A stretch of DNA of 42,315 nt from Pelargonium nanum. Taxonomy: Eukaryota > Streptophyta > Magnoliopsida > Geraniales > Geraniaceae. The notes under the pieces were generated by a model. The model saw nothing but the letters and a program-made list of their open reading frames with translations, was not told the DNA's origin and ran no database searches. The position numbers were made by a program, and so were the translations under genes. Positions 1-10,880 of the stretch are shown piece by piece (position 1 is the first letter of the stretch; each line of letters opens with the position of its first letter). The stretch is taken from positions 1 to 42,315 of the forward strand of contig JAYMTF010000257.1 in the NCBI GenBank assembly GCA_036897485.1. Reading direction: 5' to 3'.

Positions 1-1160
1 TTTGTTTTGGCTAGTTCGTTTTAGTTGGTTTGCTTTGTTTTCGTTTATTTTGAATTGTACGTTTTTCCGGTTTTCCAGTTATTAATAAGATAAACATTCC
101 CTTTCAAAAAAAAAAAACTTATTAAAAGTAAAATAGAATATTCACTTTGAAACAAAATTACAAGACAAATAAAACATTCACTTTAAGATGGAAAGCATAT
201 TTTTGTGTATGGCATTATTCACATCTATTGTGATACTTTACTCTACGAACAAAGAAATAGGTGTTAATTTATGTTTGAACTCATTTTTAATTTTAAGATA
301 CTCATCAACTTAATAATGATTTCTCAGTTTCAAAATAATTGTCCGCTTTTTACCGATGACTCGAACCTGAGACACAAGTAGCACGCTGACCACTTGGCCC
401 GTGAGTTGTTGGTGATGATTCATTATTAATCAAATTGAACGACATTTATTTGAGCACTCTTGTCTAAAATAAATTAAATTGACAAAGCAATGAACAAATT
501 CATCATTGAAATCACAAAAACAACAGGAGACAAACTTTCCAAACTATCTCTCTGTTAGTTAAAAGATTTTGAAAGTGTTTTACAATAGTTTCTTGAGAAG
601 CATCAGTACAAGCTAAAAGATAACATAAATCACACCAATCAAATCCATAGTTGTACTGTTAATCAAGAATCAAGATTTGTTGTGAGAAGTCCTTTTCTCA
701 ATCACAAGCTGTCACAGACTAAAAGTTGAGTAATGGAAATGACAACATCATAGCTAGATGTTGCAATCTGATTCCACCAAAGGACACCTTGTAATATTTT
801 CATTAAACAACACAACATGGAACTTGGGTTATCAACAAAATGGGAAATTTCTTGGATTATCAAGATGCTTCTTAATTCAAATCCCTGAATATGGATCTTG
901 CTTGTACCCAAAATTTATATTTTCCATGAAACAATCACCACTTCTGTTTTTGTTTTGCTCATAAAACTGCAGCTCTGGAGAGAAATGTGCATGCTAATGA
1001 ATTATCATCATTACTTCTGATAAAGATGTTACTAGAAAATAACAATACATCAGATAGTTCAACAAGAGTTCATAATATTTACATACAAGTCGAACTGAAA
1101 TATAAGGGATTGCCCAAGGTAGGTCTTACAGAGTTTATTTATAACATATATACAAGCACA
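1..1160. other. Intergenic, no supported gene
   Basis: AT-rich sequence with short open frames on both strands around 702-964 that overlap each other, lack splice context and match no family I recognise. The only structured item is a SINE-like relic at about 349-412, listed separately. Confidence 0.6.
349..412 (-). repeat. tRNA-derived SINE-like relic
   Basis: On the minus strand an A-box-like stretch (GGGCCAAGTGGTCAGCG, plus 383-399) is followed by a B-box-like stretch (AGGTTCGAGTC, plus 358-368). The spacing suits an RNA polymerase III internal promoter, but no cloverleaf can be folded from it. It resembles the better preserved element at 1177-1298. No target-site duplication was identified. 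Confidence 0.4.
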
Positions 1161-1161
1161 T

Positions 1162-1313
1162 AATGAAAATCAAGTTACCAAAGCAGGTTGGGCCAAGCGG
1201 TTAAGCGCTTCGGATTTCCTTTAAGGTCTCGAGTTTGAGTCTCCCTGCTGACGGTATGGGGTGGGTTATTGTGTAGCTCAACTTTTCAAAAAAAAAAAAA
1301 TGAAAATCAAGTT
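1162..1313 (+). mobile_element. SINE with target-site duplication and A-tail
   Basis: The body at about 1177-1298 begins with an A-box-like region (TGGGCCAAGCGGTTAAGCG, from 1189), then a B-box-like region (TCGAGTTTGAGTCTC, 1229-1243), and ends in a run of A residues. It is flanked by the direct repeat AATGAAAATCAAGTT at 1162-1176 and 1299-1313; the first two bases of the right copy merge with the A-tail. Box order, A-tail and a 13-15 bp duplication together define a tRNA-derived SINE. It lies just downstream of the SOUL gene stop codon, in opposite orientation, so it could fall in or near that gene's 3' UTR. Confidence 0.8.
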
Positions 1314-1381
1314 CGTGTACCTCTTCATTGATTAGCTCCATCATGTGCACCGGAACTTGTACCAGCTCAATGGGCCGTATT

Positions 1382-3473
1382 TCAGTATGAAGCTATTCTG
1401 TTATTGCTGCATGCTTCAAATTCAGATGAATCGATGTCCACCCAAACTTCATTGACACGCCCAAAGAGCTTGAACGGGGAATCGTACTGTGCAATTGAGT
1501 ACGCATAATCACTTTCGGAGGATGTAGAGTTTGCCCAGGCAGTCTTACTCAAGCTGCTGGCAAGTTTCTCCGCCTCTTCAATGATATTACTATCCCTTGC
1601 AAAACCAGAGAATTTTCTGACAGCGACACAGTGACTGTCCCGTGCATAGGGCTCCAGGTTGAGTTCAGGGAGGGGAACTGGTGGGCTAGCTTGGAACTTC
1701 ACAGGCAAATAGAAACGAATAAAGTAGGCTGACGACTGAAGGGGTCCTGCTCCAGGGACTAAGCTAGTCAAGACAGGAGTTGTCATACCAATCCGAGAGG
1801 AGTTTAGATTGGCACCTTCTATGTACTGGAATAACCTGTGAAGCAAATGACAAGAGAACACGCGGCAAATGAAATTGTCTGCTACAGTAAAAAGAAAAGA
1901 AAAGAGACCAATATAGCAACGATTTATCTATCCAAAAGAAAACATAGCAAGTATTTAGAAAACTTAAATGATAAACAGAGTTTATTGTTTCGTATAAAGC
2001 AGATCAAAATAATGCTTAAATAAAAGAGTGCCTGCAATTTTGCGTGCAGGAAAGAGTAGGCAGTATATTGACAACAAATTACAGAACCAAGCAAAAAGAG
2101 ATGATATACAGAAGGGAAAAAGTTGTCATAGTTCATCATCACAAAGGATTCTAAGTTTCTAACCCTCTTCTAAAATCCATAAACGAAGATCATGGCCATA
2201 GTATTCTAGTCTAGAACTATGCAAACCCACTATGATCCTGATTTGATACAATTAGGCGTTACATTGACTGTGCATGACATTGATGACAACTTTGGTATTG
2301 TAGCACGAGGACAGGCAGGATACCAGCACAAAAACCATGATATACAGAAAACAGTTTCACCCAATACGAAGCATCTTTTTAATTGAGGAACGTGTTAAAA
2401 GAAACATCCAAACACATCCACTCTTTCAAGTTTTTAATCATTTTCATATAACTGATTCACTTCCCTATCATACTGCCACTTTGCCTCCTCTCGTTCAACA
2501 TAGAAAACTCTACACTTCAAATGTTTTAGAATACATTACACCAGCTTTTAGCTTTCTCATATTTAATGAACACCATGCTAAGCTTGTTCTCCTCCAAGAT
2601 TCAAAATATACACAGTCCAATTAACCAAGTTCAAACATGTCTTAACACATACATCATATTATTATAATCTATCAAAGCAACCGGACCAAAAAGGTTCTCA
2701 ACAAAAACCGATGTATCAGCCTAAGTTGCATGAAGTTCATTTTTAAATCACTCGGTCAATTGACACAATGAATTTTCATTTTTCTCTTAATTCTGTTTGG
2801 TTCATAGTTCTCTACAGAAATCTGCAGTCTTGCAGATTGAAATTTCAGCCTTAGTTCGGTTTCTGAAATACTAGGAAAAAGATTACCAAACAAGAGTCCC
2901 TAACAACAGCAGATCCGATAAACTTATTTTACAATAAAACATCACCTGTTGTTAAACTATCACCATGTCCCTGAGAATTCTCTAATATATATATATATAT
3001 ATACCTCAAAAGCCACTGAAATGGAATAAAATAAATTGATAAAAATCCCTTTATTCCTTTCACTTGATCATCGAGCAAACAGTTTCGATTACTTGCTCTA
3101 ACATCGTGAATGAACAGCCAATTTAGGGTCACGAAATTGGAGAAAAAGCAAAATCAAGATTCAGAATACATACTTTCTCGGATTTTCTCGGGGTTTCTCA
3201 GCTTCCAAACAAGAAATCAACAACAAACTTGCAGAGAAAGGTAAAAATAACGGAGGCGTACCTGTGGAAGCCATTTCTGGTAGCTTTCTCGAAGGAGAGG
3301 TCGCGAAGAGCAGGAGCAGACATCCAGGTGGAGTCTCTGTAGAGTCTGATCTCGAAATCGGATTCGTCGTGAACCACCGTGTACTGCGGAGAATCGGCGG
3401 CGTTGCATAGAGCCACAAAACAGAGGAAGTTGACCACCGTCAACAATATCATCACCAACCTTGCCTTCTCCAT
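1382..3473 (-). CDS. SOUL heme-binding family protein (2 exons)
   Basis: Coding exons are 3473-3262 and 1835-1382 on the minus strand, joined CACAG|GTACGC to TTCACAG|GTTATT, giving 221 residues. The ATG at 3473 is chosen because the codon extending the frame upstream is TTG, not ATG. Residues 1-25 form a hydrophobic signal peptide ending CNA, so entry to the secretory pathway is predicted. The rest is a full SOUL/HBP domain: the start (QYTVVHDESDFEIRLY), the central IGMTTPVLTSL block and the C-terminal NEVWVDID block are all present. Characterised relatives bind heme or tetrapyrroles and are thought to act in their transport or buffering; plant versions with signal peptides resemble the Arabidopsis cytosolic/ER HBP group. 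The 1.4-kb intron holds no gene. The gene is divergent from the membrane-protein gene at 4569. Ligand and exact location are inferred. Confidence 0.93.
1836..3261 (-). other. Intron of the SOUL gene
   Basis: A 1426-bp AT-rich GT-AG intron with several short spurious frames and an (AT)n tract at about 2984-3002. No nested gene was seen. Confidence 0.85.
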
Positions 3474-3509
3474 TGCCTTCTCCTCCTCTTTTCTCTGGTT
3501 TTGCAAAAT

Positions 3510-4560
3510 TGAAAAATGTAAATTTTAGAGGCCTCAGTTATGTTACATTTATTGGTTATATCAACTGAAATGACAATATTGTCCTGCTTTTCTTGGTATA
3601 TGGAAACATAGGATAATATAAGAAATTAAAAATGAGTTACAAAATAATAATCTAGAATTCACAATCTATTTAATCCTTGTTAGATAAACTTTAGTTTTTG
3701 TAATAAAAGTTGCTACAATCTCTTGCAACTTCCATGGCATTGATATGAGCTAAAAAAATATTAAATATTATTTCTACAACAAATTATTAGTAGGAGAAAG
3801 AATGTTAATTTTGATTTAAGTTGGAATTTGATTTGATGTGTGTTTCTATTTTACTCTCAATTTATTGATATGGTTATATTTTAGTATCTTAAAGATACAT
3901 ATTACTCTAAATTATTAATTAATTTTTTTATTTGGTACTGAAATTATTGACATAATTCTATTTTGATATTTATATGAATTCCAAGTGATATTCATTTTTA
4001 ACCTTTTACAATATAAATATGTGTTATGAACTACGCACGCGTGGGTCAATTGATAAGAGATTATTTCAACTTAATTTGAGGTATCAAGTTCAAGTCTCGG
4101 GGAATGTAGTTGCGTTAAAAATTGATAAAGAGAGCTTTACTGTCCTTGTGGTTCTACCCGGCTCAAATAGGAATTAGTCTGAATATGATATGACTTAAAA
4201 ATGTAAATTCTATATTGATCGCGGACACACTTCAGAAACCTGATTAAGACAAATATATATATATATATATAAAAGTTGCAAAAACGACTTGGCATTTGTT
4301 CCATACTCACATTTTTAGAAACCCCTGCAAGAATAAAGACACAAACAAACAAAAAAGGAATAGCCTCTTCTTCTTGTTCGCTCCTCGTACGCCCCATCTC
4401 CGTTACCCACCAGGTCACCGCTTTCTCATATTTTACCGGTTAAATTCTTCAAGCGGGTGTGTCCAAATTCCCTCAAAAGCAAATGGGTTTGCATTAAAAT
4501 CCACCAACATGCACTCCAGTCGTTGAATCTGCAGCAGATTGGTCTGTCTTCTATTCTTCT
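3510..4560. promoter_or_regulatory. Divergent intergenic/promoter region
   Basis: This roughly 1-kb AT-rich spacer separates the minus-strand SOUL start (3473) from the plus-strand membrane-protein start (4569), so it should carry both promoters. It contains a SINE-like relic near 4035-4110 and an (AT)n tract at about 4253-4271. No convincing TATA box was assigned for either gene. Confidence 0.5.
4035..4110 (+). repeat. tRNA-derived SINE-like relic
   Basis: An A-box-like stretch (CGTGGGTCAATTGATAAGA, from 4040) is followed about 45 bp later by a B-box-like stretch (CAAGTTCAAGTCTCGG, 4085-4100). The layout matches the other SINE copies here. Ends and duplication are not clear, so it is called a relic. 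It lies about 500 bp upstream of the next start codon. Confidence 0.4.
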
Positions 4561-4568
4561 TGAGAATC

Positions 4569-7500
4569 ATGGTTGCCAGAATTAGCTATGCTCCATGCTC
4601 CTGCGTTTCGACTTCCATTTCCTTTCATTTTCAACCCAATACACATTTCCACCAGGTTTGTTTCAGTACTCTCTCTCGTTTTGTGGTGTTGTCTTCAAAG
4701 TTTGTGCCTTTAGTGTCATGTACGATACTTCTTGTTCGAGCTAAGAATTTGCTTTTGTTAATGTGGTTCTTGCCATGATATATGATGCTCTATTGCATGC
4801 TTGAACATTGTCCCAAAATCAACAAAGGATTGTTGAGATTGTTGTGCACCTTTGGATTGTTGAGGGATTCTAAGATATTGTGATGGTTCTGTATGAAGCA
4901 CAAGCACAAATTGATGAGTGACCTACTTTGGATTGTCGTTTTCCCCACATAATTGTAAGAAATCAAATATGTTTTCTGGGTCCATTTTGGAATAGTAACA
5001 GTAGATGCTAGGAAGCATTCATTTATAATTTATTCTTGAACTAGATGCTTTGTACGAATTGGATAAAAACATGATCATTTATAGAAATAAATTAATAAAC
5101 TATCATGGAAAAGAAAGCTGATTAAAATATTATTATAAATGGTAACTAGCGTATTCAGAATTTGACCTTTTATGCTTGTTGTTGGTTTTGAGAAGCTGGA
5201 CTATTTGTTTTGTTTATATCTCATGCAAAGTTCTATAGTGATTCTCTTATTTTATGCAAAACATGATGAGCTTAGGTTGCATCTTTTACTGTTATCAAAT
5301 GATTTAAGTGTCACGTGGTACTAGTTTTTCCCAAGCCTTGCCCTGTTAGAGGATCAATATTTGATATAATCTCAAGTTAGGTTCAGTTTTTATTCAGGAC
5401 TCTTCCATTTGACTTCATGTTATTCTCTACAGTTATCCTAGAATGTTGTTAATGTACCTTTCTCACCTTCTCCATTTTAGTTTTCCACTTGTGTAACTCG
5501 TTTGGTTCATTTTCCAGCTGACTCTGTCACCGAGACTCTATAACAGTCAGCATTATGATGCCCAGCTGCTTAAAATTGGAAAAGGTAGCTTTCTTAACTT
5601 TTTGGATTAATTCCAAAGTTAATAAACTATGTGTTAGGTGTGATTTAGCTAGCTTAAGGTGATACTACACGGGAATGAGGACTCTAGTTTCCTAATCTTT
5701 TTGCACCGCCTTTAGTAGTTCTATTTTGACATGGACTGTTATTGTGCCGTGTGGGCCTCGGTGGGTCTTCTGGTTCCCGTCGCCCTGTGGGCTTTGCATC
5801 AAAGTTGTGGGCCTGGGGGCCTTTCGCATAGCCTCTGGTTGGTTGTGATTTGGGTCCGCCGAGGGGTTGACCGGATTGTCCTCCAACCCCACTCTCCGCT
5901 CCGACCAGGTGGCCTATTAGCCAGCACATATTATGCAACCTTGATATAAATAACACTATTGTGGAGCCTTTGCACTATTTTTTTATTATAGCTACATGTT
6001 TTCAACTTCAATAATATGTGAACAGCATATTTTCTAAATACTACTCTGTCAGGTTATAAACTGCCTTCTATGGTTTGAACATCTCTCTATTTCATGTTTT
6101 TTGTCTTCTGTTTTATTTAGTCAAGTCATGCACCAAACACAAAGTCCTGAAGCTAAAGGGAAGTTTTCTGAGGAGGCAACATGTTCTCTTTGCTACCTCT
6201 GAGGATCAATCCATATACAATGAGCTTGAACTAGATGACCTTGAGGAAGAAAATGACGATTATAATGCTGATGATTTTTCTCCTGCTAGAAGTTCGTTTG
6301 CCCATTTTGAGGGCACTAATGGAAAACCAGGTCTAATATCATTTTACAACCGTCCCTATAAAAGAAAGGATGAAACTTTGATATCCCACCAAAAAAGGAA
6401 CGGAAACGACCTACTGTGGTTCATTGGTCCTTCTGTCCTTGTAGCCTCTTTCATATTCCCCTCACTTTATTTGCGTGGAATCATCTCAACTATATTTGAG
6501 GACTCTTTGTTGACAGGTAAGCCTCACGTTCTTGTTCATTCCCTCAAATTTTCTTATGCTGCTTTAGAGCTATTGATCTATGCATTTTTGTGTGTGTGAG
6601 TTGTGCTGCGCACGTCTGTGTAGGACTGCATGCTTTACATAAACAACTGAAGAAAATGAACATACGCATTTGCAAAATGCAAGGTGGCTATGATTTAGTG
6701 ACGGAGTTGGATTATTCATTTTTCTTGTTATTCTGCTTTATTTTCCTTATAAGGAAACAAACTATTTGCATTTTGTCAGTGCTGGAATGCTGCCAGTAAC
6801 ATTTTATTTTATTTAAAGTAAGGACCATCATTACTTAACCAATTTCTGAATGAACTATTGGCCTATATATACCAAGTTAGGTGCAAAGCAGATACACAGT
6901 TACAATTGATTGTACACACTAGAGATGAAGATCTATCAAAATGTCCAGTATTATTTGGATTTGTCAACTGTTTGAGAAATGGTGACAAATTTGTAAGATG
7001 ATAAAGCATTAGAATGAAGAAAGTATGACTGGTTATGGTACTGTTGGCATATATAGGTGAGAAGGTTAGAGGTTTATTGGAAAATGGATGATTGAAGATA
7101 GATATGAAGGTACTCACTCCGTCCCAAAATAAGTGTCTTGGTTTCTTTTTTGAGAAAATTTAAGTAGAAGTTAGTTGGTGACTTAATGTTGTGCATATCC
7201 TCTTATATCTCCATGGACATGTGTTGTAAAAGGGATAATAACTAACTTATTATAGGAATATTATTGGTAATCCTTGTACAACTAATTTCCTAAAAAGGAA
7301 AGAGGACATTCATTTTGGGACAAAAGCTTCAGAGAAACAAGACATTCGTTTTGTGACAAAGAAGTCTTTGCTAGGCTCACTTGCATGGTACATTGTGCTT
7401 GTTTGAATCCTCTTTGCTTTTGAGTTGTGAAATCTGTTTGTTGAACTATCTTTGTTGCCTGCAGATTTTCTCATATTGTTCTTCACAGAAGCTCTTTTCT

Positions 7501-8228
7501 ATTTTGGGGTTGCTGTTTTTCTTCTGCTAATAGATCATCTAAGAAGGCCCACTGAGCAAGATTCTAATGCAATCATCAATAGAACCAACACTCCTCAGTT
7601 GGGACAGCGAATCTCTTCTATTGTTGTTTTGGCATTAAATCTTATTATTCCTGTGGTGACAATGGGCTTAGTGTGGCCGTGGACTGGCCATGCAGCTTCT
7701 GCTACGCTTGCTCCATACCTAGTCGGTATTGTGGTCCAATATGCATTTGACCAGTATGCCAGTTACAAGAAGTCACCATCATGGCATGTCATTCCTATTA
7801 TATTTCAAGTAAGAATTCTAAAGTCGTAATCTTGACCATCTTTCTAGGGGCATCCCTGTTTGAGATTGAGAATTGAAAAACTAAATTTGTTTTTTTAGTT
7901 GCATATTTCAGTCACTAATCTCAATTAGCGTACTTCATATGGAAATACTACAACTAATACTTGATTGCCTATAAAACAATATTTGGAAAAAAAATATACT
8001 TTACAGGTTTATAGGTTGCACCAACTGAATAGAGCAAGACAATTGGTGATGGCCCTGTCACTCGCAGTTAGAGGAGCAGAGATGACACCGCATAATTTGG
8101 CAACAAACAGCTCTTTGGGTACGCTCCTGATTGTCCTTCAGTGCCTAGGGATCATATGCATTTGGTCACTTTCAAGCTTCCTCATGAGGTTTTTTCCTTC
8201 TGCTGCCATAACTGAACACAAGACGTGA
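4569..8228 (+). CDS. Probable chloroplast multi-pass membrane protein, unknown function (5 exons)
   Basis: Exons 4569-4655, 5518-5584, 6121-6516, 7465-7808 and 8007-8228 join in frame at GT-AG borders to give 371 residues. The first 30-70 residues are poor in acidic residues and rich in S, T, H and basic residues, like a plastid transit peptide. An acidic stretch (LDDLEEENDD) follows. Then come about five hydrophobic helices near residues 149-170, 185-207, 233-255, 264-280 and 335-358. A short basic loop (HLRRP) follows helix 2, and a QLNRARQLVMAL segment precedes helix 5. I recognise it as a conserved plant type but know no biochemical role, so none is assigned. Plastid location is inferred from the N-terminus. 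Introns 2 and 3 carry a GC-rich island and a MITE. Confidence 0.85.
5690..5935. repeat. GC-rich island in intron 2, probable transposon fragment
   Basis: About 245 bp of markedly GC-rich DNA sits inside an otherwise AT-rich intron. It contains repeated GTGGGC motifs (near 5751, 5787 and 5808). Open frames run on both strands, as expected from lack of stop codons in GC-rich DNA rather than from coding. The composition contrast suggests inserted repeat DNA. No ends or duplication were resolved. Confidence 0.4.
7111..7330. mobile_element. Stowaway-like MITE in intron 3
   Basis: The left end reads TACTCACTCCGTCCCAAAAT (7111-7130), close to the Tc1/mariner Stowaway terminus with its TA target. 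A matching inverted copy, ATTTTGGGAC, lies at 7312-7321 after GGACATTC. GTCCCAAAAT and ATTTTGGGAC are exact inverted repeats about 200 bp apart. The right border is decayed and its TA not certain. A second degenerate copy of the right end (GACATTCGTTTTGTGACA) follows at about 7341-7358. Confidence 0.65.
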
Positions 8229-10735
8229 AAATACCGGAAGAGTTAGTTTATCTTTCATCTTACTCTACAAAGGAAAGAGCTGCATTTGGTCTTATTTCAA
8301 GAATGTGCATAATACTAGGAAGTTGTATTTTTGTGGGTTCGGTTCTGCTTTCGTGGGAGCCTGAAAATTGAAGCATTTCACTTGCCAAAGCAAATATAAA
8401 AGGGTTATTGCTGTACTCTGAATGGTAGTTTTATGCAAGAGACAAGTCCTAAAAGACTAATACTGTTCTACTACGTGCAGGTATGCATCTGGTAGCATCT
8501 TTTGACCTTGTAACCGTAACTCTGGAAAGTTAATCCAATATTACTTGTACATTAATTACTTCTATAGAATGTGTCGTCTTCCTGATTAATGTACGTACCT
8601 CTCGGAAGTCATTTGACTATTTAATTTTGGCCAAATTTTGAGCCTACCATCTTCTTGTTTCTGCAGTGTCGATACTTGATACTGACTTTAACATTTTATA
8701 TCTACTGGGACTGCCCTTGTAACATAAGCCTGGTTAATTTTTTCTTCATAATAGTGAATGTACCAATATGTCTTGGAGTTCTGAACTTGCCAAGAAATGA
8801 TGAGAATTGACCTGAGATATGGAACCTTCAGCAAATTCCTCTCTTAATTTTATATGCTTTTTAGTGGTCATAGGCTTTTACAAGTGTTCAAAAATAGTTA
8901 TGTAAAGTAAAATGATTAGAGCCAAATTGTCAAACTAAAGTCAACATATTTAACCAAGTAATGGTGAGATCATCACCAATCAAGTGCAAATCAACATAGT
9001 GAAGTATATAATACAGATTGATGAATACTTAAATGACTAGTAGTAGATATTATATATTCTTGGAAACACTTTTTCAACAAGATTCGAAACTAACCAATAT
9101 TCTCTTAGATTAGAGCAAAATTAGCAAATGAAAGACTACATCAATTTACTTGTGACTTTGGCTTGCTAGAATCATTTGTAGAATTAATTATGTCTGAAAT
9201 AGGTACACTTAGTTTTGGCCAGAAATAAGGGAATTTTGGAACCTTTCCCATGAAAATTCCTGTGCATGTAGCTGGTTTCTATTATCATCAACATCAATCA
9301 TGCTTATGCACCTTCTCCTTTGGCTGTTTGTCTCTTTATATATTGCCTCTGCTTGTCTCTTAATGTGGTGTCATTGCCTAAAAAATTCAACAGTAGGTAC
9401 TGTCTTGCCATAACACTCCTCTTCCTTCAAGTTTAAGCTCAGATTAGGTAGAATCTTGAAAAGCCCCATAAACTTTCCATTTTCTAGTTGGAATGGAATA
9501 CGACAAAATAAATGTGACTTTTGTGGACCTGAAATTATTATAAGTTGTTTGTCAAGTCAAAAATGATTGCACAAGAGAATGGAGGGTCATATGAATCTGT
9601 AGAATGCAGATTCTCACACTTGAATATGTTTCTGACTTTGTTTTAACACATTGCATATGCAGATATGGAGAGGCAAATCAAGAGCACTTGGGAAACAAAT
9701 GGTCCAGGTAGGCAACTACTTTGTCTTCTTGTCTGGGTTTGGCCTTTCTCAGCATGGGAATATATGATGGGTTTAATCTGTGTTGCTTGTCTCTGCTTAA
9801 ATGCTGTGAAAAGCACCACTTGAAAGGAAAGTGAATGCATGTTTTTATCAGCAAAAATGAAAGAACCTAATATATATAATGATATGTGATGTGCTCATTT
9901 TTGTCCGTTATATTTGGGCCTATATTAGCACGAATATTCACAATATTCTGAATCTATTTCTGTGGCCTAAATTTAAATGAACTTAATTGAGCCAATGAAG
10001 CATCTTATTACACCAAAAACTTCATGGATGTCATTATTTATTACAAAGTTGCATCTTGAGAATTTTTCTGAGGTGGTGGTTTTGGTTATGGTCTCTACTC
10101 TCCTGTTTTCTTCTGGTAATTAAATGGGTATTAGGTGGTATAGGTTGACGGAGATGAGGTTTCATACTGAAAAAAAAGTAGTCAAAATTAGAAGTTTTGT
10201 CTTTGGTTTGATTGTTTGTATCTTGCAACTGGCTGGGCAGTGGGCATTGAGCTGGATCAAGGATTTTCATCCGAAAACACGATATGGCATTGCACGAATC
10301 TCTCGTTGTGCGATGGACCATCCTATAATTTCATTAACTTAATGAGTCTATACCCATGTAGTTGACAATGGTTTAATGAATTTAACATTTGATGACAATA
10401 TCTGTTTCAAAAGTCATGATTCATAATCTTTTGGAAATAAATTACTTGTAGTGGAATCTTGTTATTTCTCAGTGTGATGTTGGATTCACTATGTATTTTG
10501 CAGAGTCCAGCCTAAACTGAACACCAAACTAGAGCCTATAGAGAGTCCCACTTGTTGAATTATCTAGCAAGCACAAGTGGGTCACTCTCATTACTTCACT
10601 ATCTTGCTTTGAGCAATATGTATCCATCACACCATCTTATCTCCATACACCTCCCATCTCACATTGTGGAGAAAGAAGACAAAAAACAACATAGTAAAAG
10701 AGATGGCCAATCTCTTAGGATAGTTGGTGCATAAA
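8229..10735. other. 3' flank and intergenic region
   Basis: From 8229 to roughly 8560 is probably the 3' UTR of the membrane-protein gene. The remainder is AT-rich with no supported gene. A short frame starting ATGGAGAGGC at 9664 stops being open soon after a possible splice donor (CCAG|GTAGGC near 9706), and an acceptor-like TTTTGCAG lies before 10502. These could bound a distal leader exon of the LRR gene, but nothing proves it. Confidence 0.45.
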
Positions 10736-10741
10736 TAAGAG

Positions 10742-10749
10742 TATTTAAG
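10742..10749 (+). promoter_or_regulatory. Possible TATA box of the LRR receptor gene
   Basis: TATTTAAG lies 132 bp before the start codon at 10881, preceded by AT-rich sequence. The position would give a leader of roughly 100 bases. It is the best TATA-like match in the near upstream region, but weak on its own. Confidence 0.35.
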
Positions 10750-10880
10750 CTACAATCTTCCACCATCCCAGCAGTTTTATAGTTCTGTACCATCTTTCCT
10801 TCCAAATTCCTTCATTTTCTTTGATGGAATCAAACTTTCATGAAGGTGACACTGAATCTTCCTGATCACAACAGTCTGAG

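Noticed and set aside
1177-1250. Possible nuclear tRNA gene
   Set aside because: A- and B-box-like stretches are present, but no acceptor stem or cloverleaf can be paired, and an A-tail with target duplication shows a SINE.
3471-3506. Upstream extension of the SOUL protein
   Set aside because: The extending codon is TTG, and starting at the ATG at 3473 gives a proper signal peptide.
5684-5956. Overlapping frames on both strands
   Set aside because: They arise from few stop codons in a GC-rich intron island; no splice signals link them to neighbours.
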